Positions 1-6,027 of a stretch of 9,715 nt of DNA are shown here, piece after piece (the stretch's first letter is position 1; the number at the start of each line of letters is the position of its first letter). This DNA comes from an uncultured Paraprevotella sp. Lineage in GTDB: Bacteria; Bacteroidota; Bacteroidia; Bacteroidales; Bacteroidaceae. A model generated the notes under the pieces. The model was not told where the DNA came from. It worked only from the letters and a program-made list of their open reading frames with translations, and did not search any database. The stretch spans positions 1 to 9,715 of the forward strand of contig CAAGLP010000121.1 in NCBI GenBank assembly GCA_900770805.1. The letters are read 5' to 3'. Both the position numbers and the translations under genes were made by a program.

Positions 1-794
1 ACCACCTGCTTCATGTCGGGAGACTTGCTCACATAGTGTGTAAAGACGGCATCCTTGTAGTACTCGGCATAGAGTTTCTGCACCTCCTCGAGAGGAGCAT
101 CGCACTTGGCATAGGTTGTAACGTAGATACCTCGTGCAAAGCATCCACGCTGGGGGATAAAGAGCACTCGTCCGTCATAACCAGGACACAACTCCTGCAC
201 CGTCTGGTTTATCTCCAGGAGGTGCTGGTGGTTGAAAGTCTTGTAGACGGAGATATTGTCGTTGCGCCAACTGAAGTGTGTGGTTGCACCAGGTTTCTGT
301 CCGGCACCTGTAGAACCAGTAATGCCGTTGACATGAATATCGCCACTGATAATGCCAGCCTTCAGTGCAGGAAGCAGAGCCAATTGTATGCAGGTGGCAA
401 AGCAACCGGGATTGGCAAGGTGCATGCAGTTGCGGGTCTGCTCGCGATGTGTCTCGGGCAAACCATACACATAGTCGTGCTCACCTGCTATGCGGAAGTC
501 CTGTGCCAGGTCTATGATGCGTACATGTTTAGGGATGTCATGCTCCTGCAGAAAGGCACGGCTCTTGCCATGACCAAAACAGAAGAACACTACGTCGACC
601 TGTTCCCAGGGCATCTCGCTGGTAAAGCAGAGGTCGGTCTCGCCGTACAAGCCCTCGTGCACTTCACACACTGGATTGCCGGCATTGGATTCGCTATTGG
701 CAAAGACTATCTCTGCCTCGGGATGGTTCAGCAACACACGGATGAGTTCACCACCAGTGTAGCCTGCTGCACCAAGTATACCAACTTTAATCAT
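1..794 (-). CDS. argC: N-acetyl(or succinyl)-gamma-glutamyl-phosphate reductase, C-terminus cut by window edge
   Basis: The enzyme performs the NADPH-dependent reduction of N-acyl-glutamyl phosphate to the semialdehyde, the third step of arginine synthesis, in the cytoplasm. The start is the ATG at 794-792 and 264 codons are visible; the family is usually about 320 residues, so roughly the last 55-60 are outside the window. The N-terminus carries the nucleotide-binding glycine motif GAAGYTGGEL (residues 8-17). The catalytic cysteine is Cys131 in ANPGCFATC, and the acyl-semialdehyde domain follows, with the conserved FNHQH segment. The start lies only 3 bases after the stop of the PspC gene (798-983), so the two are probably co-transcribed and translationally coupled. 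No separate promoter fits in that gap. What is odd is its position, on the opposite strand and about 7 kb from argR/argG. In Bacteroides the same genes are, from memory, contiguous. Identification is secure; whether this is the only argC in the genome cannot be seen. Confidence 0.96.
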   Translation of the reverse strand, partial: MIKVGILGAAGYTGGELIRVLLNHPEAEIVFANSESNAGNPVCEVHEGLYGETDLCFTSEMPWEQVDVVFFCFGHGKSRAFLQEHDIPKHVRIIDLAQDFRIAGEHDYVYGLPETHREQTRNCMHLANPGCFATCIQLALLPALKAGIISGDIHVNGITGSTGAGQKPGATTHFSWRNDNISVYKTFNHQHLLEINQTVQELCPGYDGRVLFIPQRGCFARGIYVTTYAKCDAPLEEVQKLYAEYYKDAVFTHYVSKSPDMKQV

Positions 795-797
795 ATC

Positions 798-983
798 TTA
801 TTTGCTCTTGGGAGCCAACAACCACAACAGAAGGTAAATCCAGAAACTTACGCTACCACACAGAGCAAATACAACAAAAACACAGCGTACCAACAATGTA
901 TCAATACCGAAATACTCAGCAATACCGCCACAAACACCAGCTATCTTCTTATCGTTTGCTGACAAACAAAACTTCTTTTCCAT
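798..983 (-). CDS. Small PspC-domain membrane protein directly upstream of argC
   Basis: A 61-residue protein that is almost entirely one PspC domain. The N-terminal segment has KIAGVCGGIAEYFGID (residues 13-28), the signature of the family, followed by a hydrophobic stretch at about 31-57 that would span the membrane once or as a tight hairpin, and a short basic tail. PspC proteins in enterobacteria take part in the phage-shock envelope-stress response. Stand-alone short PspC proteins in Bacteroidetes have no settled role, so none is assigned here. It is a paralogue of the protein at 1322-1546. It ends 3 bases before argC, which makes it the leading gene of a two-gene unit. I see no clear TAnnTTTG promoter directly upstream, where a 7-base repeat array begins within about 50 bases. 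The short length is typical of this family and is not a truncation. Confidence 0.88.
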   Translation of the reverse strand: MEKKFCLSANDKKIAGVCGGIAEYFGIDTLLVRCVFVVFALCGSVSFWIYLLLWLLAPKSK

Positions 984-1028
984 ATTTGATTATATTAGTT
1001 ATTCGTTATTATGTATGATTCGCCAATC

Positions 1029-1070
1029 TTTAAGGTTTAAAGTTTAAGGTTTAAAGTTTAAGGTTTAAAG
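1029..1070 (+). repeat. 7-base-period array, GGTTTAA / AGTTTAA type
   Basis: Alternating units GGTTTAA and AGTTTAA are repeated head to tail for about six copies. The period is exactly seven, the same as in the other arrays in this window that use different unit sequences. Confidence 0.9.
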
Positions 1071-1082
1071 ATGTTTTTCTTT

Positions 1083-1114
1083 CACCTCTAACCATTAACC
1101 TTTCACCTTTCGTC
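1083..1114 (-). repeat. Short 7-base-period array, GGTGAAA type
   Basis: Read on the minus strand the units are GGTGAAA, GGTTAAT, GGTTAGA and GGTGA. It matches the purine-rich units seen at 1949-2001 and 6028-6100. Confidence 0.75.
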
Positions 1115-1165
1115 TATAGCCTTCATGGCTGTCCTCCGCTCTTCGTACAGCAAAGTTTTTTTTTT

Positions 1166-1213
1166 AACCTTTCATCTGTCATCTGTAATCTGTACTCTGT
1201 ACTCTGTACCCAA
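1166..1213 (-). repeat. 7-base-period array, GAGTACA / GATTACA type, next to a palindromic element
   Basis: On the minus strand the units run GGTACA, GAGTACA (twice), GATTACA, GATGACA and GATGAAA, ending in GGTT. The array directly abuts the palindromic element at 1217-1263. Array plus element is the inverted counterpart of 5979-6075, with nearly the same unit order. Confidence 0.9.
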
Positions 1214-1216
1214 CTT

Positions 1217-1263
1217 TGTCCCCCCCTGAGACAGGGCGGACGAGCGAAGCGGAGGGGGTGGAT
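1217..1263 (-). repeat. Palindromic intergenic repeat, copy 1
   Basis: Read on the minus strand it starts ATCCACCCCCTCC, continues with a CGCTTCGCTCGTC middle, and ends with a CCCTG-TCT-CAGGG hairpin followed by GGACAAAG. It is almost identical to the copies at 5979-6025 and 8702-8749, which lie in the opposite orientation. Confidence 0.92.
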
Positions 1264-1277
1264 AACCTTAAAGCTAC

Positions 1278-1293
1278 GGACGCTCAAGCGTCC
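1278..1293 (-). terminator. Small hairpin downstream of the first PspC gene
   Basis: GGACGC and GCGTCC pair across a 4-base loop, 28 bases after the stop of the 1322-1546 gene on the minus strand. No T-tract follows, so it is only a weak terminator candidate. Confidence 0.3.
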
Positions 1294-1303
1294 CTTCTCG
1301 CCC

Positions 1304-1325
1304 AACGTTAAACGTTAAACGTTAT
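1304..1325 (-). repeat. CGTTAAA-type 7-base repeat overlapping a gene end
   Basis: Three tandem AACGTTA-type units with a period of seven sit on, and slightly overlap, the stop codon of the PspC gene at 1322-1546. Because AACGTT is self-complementary the array reads similarly on both strands. Confidence 0.75.
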
Positions 1326-1546
1326 TTCTTATCATTATTTATATTGAAGGTGCTCTTCGCCTCAGGTATAACCAACATAAGGATAAAGTACACCAGCAAA
1401 CCGCAAAAGGCAGTAAACATTGTCAGCAACACATATATGATACGGATAACCGTAGCATCCATATTAACATAGTTCGCTATAGCGGCACAAACTCCTGCCA
1501 ACATACGCCCAGTACAAGGACGTTCCATTTTCTTTATATCTGACAT
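1322..1546 (-). CDS. PspC-domain membrane protein (second paralogue)
   Basis: A 74-residue PspC-domain protein. RMLAGVCAAIANYVNMD (residues 14-30) is the family's N-terminal signature, followed by a long hydrophobic segment at about 33-60 ending in IPEAK, and then a polar, asparagine-rich tail. The start at 1546 gives a normal-length domain; a second Met at residue 7 is a possible alternative. It is a paralogue of the gene at 798-983, same strand, separated by 338 bases of repeats, so co-transcription is possible but not evident. Its upstream side is 615 bases of repeats and the terminator of the GH97 gene, so it should have its own promoter, which I could not identify with confidence. No function is assigned beyond membership of the family. 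Confidence 0.86.
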   Translation of the reverse strand: MSDIKKMERPCTGRMLAGVCAAIANYVNMDATVIRIIYVLLTMFTAFCGLLVYFILMLVIPEAKSTFNINNDKK

Positions 1547-1630
1547 ATTATTATCTATTAGATTCGTTTAGGGTTATTAGCCTTATTCGCAGAAGCTCAT
1601 CAAGCTCCGCAGTTAGAGTTTAAGGTCATA

Positions 1631-1753
1631 CCCCTCCGCTTCGCTCCCTTGCGGGTCCTGCGTCGCACTGGGTAGTGCTCCCCTCATGAGGCACAAAATG
1701 ACATTTAGTCATTTCTCTAAAGACCTCATTCGCCCCCTGTCTCAAGGGGACAG
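1631..1753 (+). repeat. Palindromic intergenic repeat, copy 2, interrupted
   Basis: The left part (CCCCTCCGCTTCGCTC, from 1631) and the right part (CCCCCTGTCTCAAGGGGACA, ending about 1752) match the ends of the family, but roughly 80 bases of other sequence separate them. The insert contains the nested inverted repeat at 1686-1729. Confidence 0.75.
1686..1729. repeat. Nested inverted repeat inside the interrupted palindromic element
   Basis: The outer arms are ATGAGG (1686-1691) and CCTCAT (1724-1729). The inner arms are AAATGAC (1696-1702) and GTCATTT (1708-1714), separated by ATTTA. All arms pair perfectly, giving a two-tier hairpin or cruciform. Function is unknown. Confidence 0.7.
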
Positions 1754-1812
1754 TCTGCTAGCGCGATGAAATTGTAACCACAGTGTTCCTGCAATAGCCG
1801 AGCATCCACTTT

Positions 1813-1860
1813 CTCCCCCTGAGACAGGGGTGAGTACCACGCAGTGGGGAGGGGGTGGAT
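1813..1860 (-). repeat. Palindromic intergenic repeat, copy 3 (variant middle)
   Basis: Read on the minus strand it begins ATCCACCCCCTCC and ends CCCCTGTCTCAGGGGGA. The middle differs from the other copies (CCACTGCGTGGTACTCA instead of CGCTTCGCTCGTC). It faces copy 4, 35 bases away. Confidence 0.88.
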
Positions 1861-1895
1861 AAGTAATTAGATAGTAGCGAGCGGTGATTGATTTT

Positions 1896-1947
1896 ATCCA
1901 CCCCCTCCGTCACTTCGCTCCTCGTCCCACCTGTCTCAGGGGGACAG
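1896..1947 (+). repeat. Palindromic intergenic repeat, copy 4
   Basis: ATCCACCCCCTCC, then a longer middle with CACTTCGCTCCTCGTC, then CCTGTCTCAGGGGGACA. It runs directly into the 7-base array at 1949-2001, the same arrangement as copies 5 and 6. Confidence 0.9.
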
Positions 1948-1948
1948 T

Positions 1949-2001
1949 TGGTTACTGGTGAGAGGTGAGAGGTGAAGGGTTACAGGTGAGAGGTGAAGGG
2001 A
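1949..2001 (+). repeat. 7-base-period array, GGTGAGA / GGTGAAG / GGTTACA type
   Basis: Units in order: GGTTACT, GGTGAGA twice, GGTGAAG, GGTTACA, GGTGAGA, GGTGAAG. The phase is kept through the whole stretch. It follows copy 4 of the palindromic repeat without a gap. Confidence 0.92.
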
Positions 2002-2055
2002 GGAACGAAAAGGGCGAAACCTAAAGAAGAAAGGAACGAAAATTGAAATACTATA

Positions 2056-2078
2056 CTTGAAACGTGAAACTTGAAACG
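2056..2078 (+). repeat. 7-base-period array, CTTGAAA / CGTGAAA type
   Basis: Three units, CTTGAAA, CGTGAAA and CTTGAAA, with period seven. It is a short, separate member of the same repeat class. Confidence 0.75.
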
Positions 2079-2112
2079 ATGCTTGGGGTGCGGTGTGAGG
2101 TCGAAGAAAGAA

Positions 2113-2146
2113 AGTAGGAGGAAAATCATTTCGTTTACCTCCTACT
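2113..2146 (-). terminator. Terminator of the GH97 gene
   Basis: AGTAGGAGG (2113-2121) and CCTCCTACT (2138-2146) form a perfect 9-bp stem with a 16-base loop, beginning 15 bases after the GH97 stop. On the minus strand the stem is followed by a T-rich tract (TTTCTTTCTTC), as expected for a Rho-independent terminator. Confidence 0.82.
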
Positions 2147-2161
2147 CAATTCTTGATTCTT

Positions 2162-4105
2162 CTACTTTATTGCTGCGGCAAAACCGCCGTTGCGAGCCAT
2201 TTTGATGCTAAGTTTGGTATTTCTGTTTACCGTCCTTTGCTCCATGCGGTAGTCCATGGCCATTCGGTCAGCGTTGACACCATCCACAAAGGATGTCATG
2301 TGCAGTTCTTTCCCCTCGGGTAGGAAGCTTAATGTCACCTCTACCTCGCGCTGCTTGTCGTTGGTGATACCGCCTATGAACCACTTGTCTCCTCTGCGCT
2401 TGGCCATAACGATATACTGACCTGCTTCGGCCACCAGCACACGTGTCTCGTCCCAGTTGACGGGTACGCTGGTAATGAAGTCGCGACAGTCGGGCCACAT
2501 GTCATAACGGCTGGGATTGTCCATCAGCATCTGCAGGTGACTTTCAAACAGTACGAAGGCTGCCAGATGATAAACCTTGGTGCCCACACCAGAGCAGAAT
2601 GGGCGGTTGCCATGATGATATTCGGGCTGATAACAGATCATTGGGCCAGGGGTATAGTCCATGGGACCTATGGCGCCGCGCAGGAAGGGGAACCATATGC
2701 TGTTGTTGGGTCTGCATCCCCCATTGAATTCCATGCCACGCACGCCCTCATAGGTCAGCACGTTGGGATAACGGTATTCCAGACCACTGGGATGAAATGC
2801 ACCATGGAAGTCTATCATGATGTGGTGCTCGGCAGCCTTTTTGGCTACACGCTCATAGAAATCCACCATCCATTGATCCTGACGATCCATGAAGTCTATC
2901 TTTGTACCCACGATACCCCATTCCTCAAACTTCTGGAATAGTTCCATGTTATGCTCCACTGTTAACCATGGCAGCCATACAAAGATACCCACGTTCTTGG
3001 ACTTGGCATATCTGATTAGTTCAGGCAGGTTTACATTAGGGTTTGTGCGGTATGGGTCTTTGGTACTCAGGGCCCATCCCTCGTCCATTATTATATAAGG
3101 AATACCGTTGCGAGAGGCGAAATCCACGAAGTATTTGTATGTATCCAGATTTATGCCCCCCTTGAAGGTAACATCAGGTCCGTATGGAATACCATTCAGC
3201 CAGTCCCAGCATGTCTGTCCGGGTTTTATCCATTCCGTGTCTTCCAGCATGCACTTTCCCGATAGTCTCATGGGCATGGTATTCTCTGCCAGGCGACCGT
3301 CCTCTCTGGTGATAAGCATATAGCGCCAGGGGAATGTGCGTGTTCCCTGGGTCTTGGCAATGTAGTCCGCCTCCTTCAAGATACGCTGTTTGCGGTCGCC
3401 GTCATCCTCATATTCCAGAGGATTCTTAGGCTGGATGGCCGACAGACTGTTGTCTGCATTGCCCCTTAGGAAAAGACCTGGGTAGCTGTACAGGTCAAAC
3501 TCGCTAAGCAGAATCTTATATTCCTGGCCCATTATCAGTATTGGGAGCTCCGACATTCTCTCCTCCCTTTTCCATGCGTTGCTGTTTACCAGAGAGTAGT
3601 ATTCCTCACATCCCGTTTTGAAACCGCCTGGCTGCTGTAGCACCAACTTGCAGTTCTCTGCCAACTGGAATACTGTATTCTCTTGCATTACCTCTATCTC
3701 GCCAGGCAGCGATGTCCTCATGCGAAAGGCAACACCATCGTTGTATATACGGAAGTCCACGGCATAGCCACCCTGCATGTCCAACGACAGCAGGGTATAG
3801 TTGTTCTCCACCTGGCTGTACTTCAGTGGGAACAGAGGCGTTACAGTCTCCTCTATGTTGCGCACCCTTTTCTTCTTCAGCACGGGGTTATCGCCCAAAG
3901 TCTTGTTGCGCAGTTGCATGCCCACTATGCTTTGCTTCAGCAATGTGTCGTTGTTGCTGACTACATCATAGTAGATCTTGTCTGCCAGCGTCACACTGAC
4001 GCAGGTCTGTTTGTCTGGACTTTGTGCCGTAATCACCTTTCTGGCATGTCCGGTCATGCATGCCATTACCATTAGGATGGCTGTCAGTAATCGCGTAGTT
4101 CTCAT
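2162..4105 (-). CDS. Exported GH97-family alpha-glycosidase
   Basis: A 647-residue protein, normal for GH97. A hydrophobic N-terminal signal (residues 1-21) directs export. Cys16 in VMAC could be a weak lipobox, so periplasmic or lipid-anchored location is open. Residues ~25-290 form the beta-sandwich domain and ~295-560 the (beta/alpha)8 catalytic domain, containing WDWLNG (300-305), IIMDEGW (338-344) and KIDFMDR (402-408), then TYEGVRGMEFN (451-461) and GPMDYTPG (480-487). A C-terminal beta domain follows. GH97 contains inverting alpha-glucosidases of the SusB type and retaining alpha-galactosidases of the BT1871 type. An Asp at KIDFMD (Asp404) is consistent with a nucleophile and favours the retaining group, with Glu453 or Glu459 as acid/base candidates; this assignment is inference. 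It is monocistronic, with its own consensus promoter and terminator, and has no SusC/SusD neighbours here. Substrate cannot be fixed from sequence alone. Confidence 0.94.
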   Translation of the reverse strand: MRTTRLLTAILMVMACMTGHARKVITAQSPDKQTCVSVTLADKIYYDVVSNNDTLLKQSIVGMQLRNKTLGDNPVLKKKRVRNIEETVTPLFPLKYSQVENNYTLLSLDMQGGYAVDFRIYNDGVAFRMRTSLPGEIEVMQENTVFQLAENCKLVLQQPGGFKTGCEEYYSLVNSNAWKREERMSELPILIMGQEYKILLSEFDLYSYPGLFLRGNADNSLSAIQPKNPLEYEDDGDRKQRILKEADYIAKTQGTRTFPWRYMLITREDGRLAENTMPMRLSGKCMLEDTEWIKPGQTCWDWLNGIPYGPDVTFKGGINLDTYKYFVDFASRNGIPYIIMDEGWALSTKDPYRTNPNVNLPELIRYAKSKNVGIFVWLPWLTVEHNMELFQKFEEWGIVGTKIDFMDRQDQWMVDFYERVAKKAAEHHIMIDFHGAFHPSGLEYRYPNVLTYEGVRGMEFNGGCRPNNSIWFPFLRGAIGPMDYTPGPMICYQPEYHHGNRPFCSGVGTKVYHLAAFVLFESHLQMLMDNPSRYDMWPDCRDFITSVPVNWDETRVLVAEAGQYIVMAKRRGDKWFIGGITNDKQREVEVTLSFLPEGKELHMTSFVDGVNADRMAMDYRMEQRTVNRNTKLSIKMARNGGFAAAIK

Positions 4106-4151
4106 GTTTGATATGCTTTTTTATTGATGTCGTTTTGTCGTATTCCCTGTA

Positions 4152-4182
4152 CAAAGATATTAAAAAAATCTGCTGTGCCAAA
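4152..4182 (-). promoter_or_regulatory. Bacteroidetes-type promoter of the GH97 gene
   Basis: On the minus strand, TTTG (4182-4179), exactly 19 bases of spacer, then TATCTTTG (4159-4152). This is a perfect match to the Bacteroides sigma-ABfr consensus TTTG / TAnnTTTG, and lies about 45 bases upstream of the start codon. Confidence 0.85.
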
Positions 4183-4338
4183 TCGTATGCAATATAATGG
4201 GAGAAAACATTACATGATTGCCATAAGAGGAGGGTTCTGTTAATCCCACATGGGTAATAGGAATGTTTTGACGCAGAGAAAATACTACCTTGTGAGAAAA
4301 AAAATAACGTTAGCGCGTAATATTTGCGAAACTTTATA

Positions 4339-4346
4339 TAATTTTG
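4339..4346 (+). promoter_or_regulatory. Probable -7 element for guaA
   Basis: TAATTTTG matches TAnnTTTG. No good -33 element is seen at the expected distance, so the promoter call rests on this element and on its position ahead of the leader hairpins. Transcription would start near 4350-4355. Confidence 0.5.
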
Positions 4347-4387
4347 CAACTGAAAAAGCATACGTATGATACTACAAAGAGAATGGA

Positions 4388-4403
4388 GCGCCTGCAAGGG
4401 CGT
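4388..4403 (+). ncRNA. Small hairpin in the guaA leader
   Basis: CGCC (4389-4392) and GGCG (4399-4402) pair around TGCAAG, extended by a G-T pair at each outer end. It lies 12 bases before the larger terminator-like hairpin and might be part of a regulatory leader. It matches no riboswitch class I recognise. Confidence 0.3.
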
Positions 4404-4415
4404 ACAGCAATATAG

Positions 4416-4462
4416 ACAGAGACATGGGGTTTGATAGGGAAACTCTGTGTCTCTGTGTTTTT
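4416..4462 (+). terminator. Leader hairpin with T-tract, candidate attenuator of guaA
   Basis: The arms 4416-4432 (ACAGAGACATGGGGTTT) and 4440-4456 (AAACTCTGTGTCTCTGT) pair over all 17 positions, three of them G-T, with the 7-base loop GATAGGG. After one G comes TTTTT (4458-4462). This is the form of an intrinsic terminator, placed 56 bases before the guaA start and inside its likely leader, so it could cause premature termination. Caution: the right arm also reads as an 8-base tandem repeat (CTCTGTGT twice, then TTTTGTGG). Confidence 0.55.
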
Positions 4463-4517
4463 GTGGGACATGCTATGCATATGGTTTGAAGTATACATTA
4501 TATATATTATATAGGAT

Positions 4518-5828
4518 ATGAAACAAGACATGATTGTAATCCTGGATCTGGGTAGCCACGAGAATACCGTGGTGGCCAGAGCCATCCGTGCACTGGGTGT
4601 GTACAGCGAGATCTATCCCCATGACATTACCGCCGAGGAACTGAAGGCTCTTCCCAATGTGAAGGGTGTTATCATCAACGGTGGCAAGAACAATGTTATC
4701 GACGGTGTGGAGATTGACGTTCTTCCCGAGATATACGAGGCTGGTTTCCCCGTGATGGCTGCCGGACACGAGAAGGCACTCTGCGAGGTGAAGTTGCCCG
4801 AGTTTGCCAATGACGAGGCTGCTATCAAGGCTGCTGTTAAGGACTTCGTGTTCGAGACCTGTAAGGCCGAGGCCAACTGGAACATGAAGAACTTCGTTGC
4901 AGACCAGGTGGAGCTGGTACGTCGTCAGGTGGGTGACAAGAAGGTTCTTCTTGCTCTCTCTGGTGGTGTGGACAGCTCTGTAGTGGCTGCTCTGCTTTTG
5001 AAGGCTATTGGTGAAAACCTGGTTTGCGTACATGTGAACCATGGCTTGATGCGTAAGGGTGAGTCTGAGAACGTTATCGAGGTGTTCCGCAACCAGTTGT
5101 GCGCAAACCTTGTATATGTTGACGCTACTGACCGTTTCCTTGGTTTGCTGGAAGGTGTAGCTGAGCCCGAGCAGAAGCGCAAGATTATCGGTGGTGAGTT
5201 CATCCGCGTGTTTGAGGAAGAGGCTCGCAAGTTGGCCGGTGGTATTGACTTCCTGGGTCAGGGTACTATCTATCCCGACATTGTGGAGAGCGGTACCAAG
5301 ACTGCAAAGTGTGTAAAGAGCCATCACAATGTAGGCGGTCTGCCCGAGGATTTGCAGTTCGAGCTCGTTGAACCTTTGAAGCAGCTCTTCAAGGACGAGG
5401 TTCGTGCATGTGGTGTGGAGCTTGGCTTGCCTTATGAGATGGTTTACCGTCAGCCATTCCCCGGTCCCGGTCTTGGTGTACGTTGCCTTGGTGCAATCAC
5501 TCGCGACCGTCTGGAGGCTTTGCGTGAGAGCGACGCTATCCTGCGCGAGGAGTTTGCTTTGGCAGGTCTGGACAAGAAGGTATGGCAGTACTTCACCGTA
5601 GTGCCCGACTTCAAGAGCGTGGGTGTTAAGGACAATGCCCGTAGCTATGACTGGCCAGTTATCATCCGTGCCGTGAACACCATCGATGCCATGACTGCTT
5701 CTATCGAGCAGATTGAATGGCCCATCCTTCTGAAGATTACAGACCGTATCCTGAAGGAAGTTCCCGGTGTTAACCGCGTATGCTACGATATGTCTCCCAA
5801 GCCTTGCGCTACTATCGAGTGGGAATAA
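4518..5828 (+). CDS. guaA: GMP synthase paralogue with a degenerate, shortened glutamine amidotransferase domain
   Basis: GMP synthase converts XMP to GMP using ATP and ammonia. The synthetase half is intact: the PP-loop LALSGGVDSS (145-154), VNHGLMRKGE (173-182), GQGTIYPD (247-254), KSHHNVGGLPED (267-278), the RQPFPGPGLGVR dimerisation segment (311-322) and the C-terminal KPCATIEWE. The protein has 436 residues against about 505-525 for standard GuaA. The shortfall lies in the N-terminal class I amidotransferase domain. It keeps the first strands (ILDLGSHENTVVAR, GVIINGG), but the GxCYG nucleophile region reads MAAGHEKALCE, and the following region that holds the catalytic His and Glu is missing. 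It therefore should not hydrolyse glutamine and should depend on free ammonia or a separate subunit. The frame is open throughout, so this is not a frameshift. Base composition and codon use look native. It may coexist with a full-length GuaA elsewhere in the genome. Confidence 0.92.
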   Translation: MKQDMIVILDLGSHENTVVARAIRALGVYSEIYPHDITAEELKALPNVKGVIINGGKNNVIDGVEIDVLPEIYEAGFPVMAAGHEKALCEVKLPEFANDEAAIKAAVKDFVFETCKAEANWNMKNFVADQVELVRRQVGDKKVLLALSGGVDSSVVAALLLKAIGENLVCVHVNHGLMRKGESENVIEVFRNQLCANLVYVDATDRFLGLLEGVAEPEQKRKIIGGEFIRVFEEEARKLAGGIDFLGQGTIYPDIVESGTKTAKCVKSHHNVGGLPEDLQFELVEPLKQLFKDEVRACGVELGLPYEMVYRQPFPGPGLGVRCLGAITRDRLEALRESDAILREEFALAGLDKKVWQYFTVVPDFKSVGVKDNARSYDWPVIIRAVNTIDAMTASIEQIEWPILLKITDRILKEVPGVNRVCYDMSPKPCATIEWE

Positions 5829-5829
5829 G

Positions 5830-5850
5830 AGAAACGGAAAACGGACGGAC
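5830..5850 (+). repeat. GGAAAAC-type 7-base repeat right after the guaA stop
   Basis: Units GAGAAAC, GGAAAAC and GGACGGA follow the guaA stop within two bases. The same motif follows the GNAT gene at 8677-8697. Confidence 0.65.
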
Positions 5851-5879
5851 TCTCCCTGCCATACAGATCCATAAACACT

Positions 5880-5919
5880 AATCCCCAAGGAAAAGGCTCA
5901 CGTCCCTTCCTTGGGGATT
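5880..5919 (+). terminator. guaA terminator hairpin
   Basis: AATCCCCAAGGAA (5880-5892) and TTCCTTGGGGATT (5907-5919) form a perfect 13-bp stem with a 14-base loop, 51 bases after the guaA stop. Only a short T run follows, but the A/T ends of the stem let it act in both directions. Confidence 0.8.
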
Positions 5920-5932
5920 TGGTGTTGGATAT

Positions 5933-5970
5933 AGGTGAAGGGTGAGAGGTTAACGGTGGAAACGGTGAGT
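5933..5970 (+). repeat. 7-base-period array, GGTGAAG / GGTGAGA / GGTTAAC type
   Basis: Units GGTGAAG, GGTGAGA, GGTTAAC and GGTGGAA are in phase, then the array degrades before palindromic repeat 5. Confidence 0.8.
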
Positions 5971-5978
5971 GTTTTCTT

Positions 5979-6025
5979 ATCCACCCCCTCCGCTTCGCTC
6001 GTCCACCCTGTCTCAGGGGGACAAA
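5979..6025 (+). repeat. Palindromic intergenic repeat, copy 5
   Basis: ATCCACCCCCTCC, then GCTTCGCTCGTCCA, then CCCTGTCTCAGGGGGACAAAG. It runs straight into the 7-base array at 6028-6100, and the pair is the inverted counterpart of 1166-1263. Confidence 0.93.
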
Positions 6026-6027
6026 GT

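Larger units (their letters stand above)
984..1321. other. 338-base intergenic stretch filled with repeats
   Basis: No credible gene lies between the two PspC genes. The stretch consists of four 7-base-period arrays (1029-1070, 1083-1114, 1166-1213, 1304-1325), one palindromic element (1217-1263), a run of ten T at 1156-1165 and a small hairpin at 1278-1293. A 60-codon open frame on the minus strand (1123-1305) is made of this repeat material and is not considered a gene. Confidence 0.8.
1547..2161. other. 615-base intergenic stretch: repeats and GH97 terminator
   Basis: No gene is seen. In order, it holds the upstream region of the PspC gene (about 1547-1620), a palindromic repeat split by a structured insert (1631-1753), two palindromic repeats facing each other (1813-1860 and 1896-1947), two 7-base-period arrays (1949-2001 and 2056-2078) and the terminator of the GH97 gene (2113-2146). 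Confidence 0.8.
4106..4517. other. 412-base divergent intergenic region between GH97 and guaA
   Basis: It holds the GH97 promoter (4152-4182), a probable guaA promoter element (4339-4346), and a guaA leader of about 165 bases with two hairpins, the second followed by a T-tract. The stretch 4200-4330 shows nothing I can name. No gene is supported. Confidence 0.7.

Noticed and set aside
36..962. 308-codon open frame on the plus strand over argC and PspC
   Set aside because: It is antisense to argC, whose catalytic motifs are unmistakable on the minus strand; the plus-strand product has no recognisable domain.
1156..1165. Run of ten T as a phase-variation tract or a plus-strand terminator
   Set aside because: It lies in no gene and in no promoter I can identify; no plus-strand gene precedes it and the nearby stem has only 5 bp.
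3683..4075. Plus-strand open frames (130 and 82 codons) inside the GH97 gene
   Set aside because: Antisense shadows of the GH97 coding sequence without start context or recognisable domains.
4518..4900. Frameshift in the guaA amidotransferase domain
   Set aside because: The frame is continuous into the synthetase domain and I found no missing His/Glu motifs in other frames; the domain is shortened, not broken by a shift.
4473..5888. 471-codon open frame on the minus strand across guaA
   Set aside because: It mirrors the codon bias of guaA; the plus strand encodes conserved GMP synthase motifs, and the antisense product resembles nothing known.
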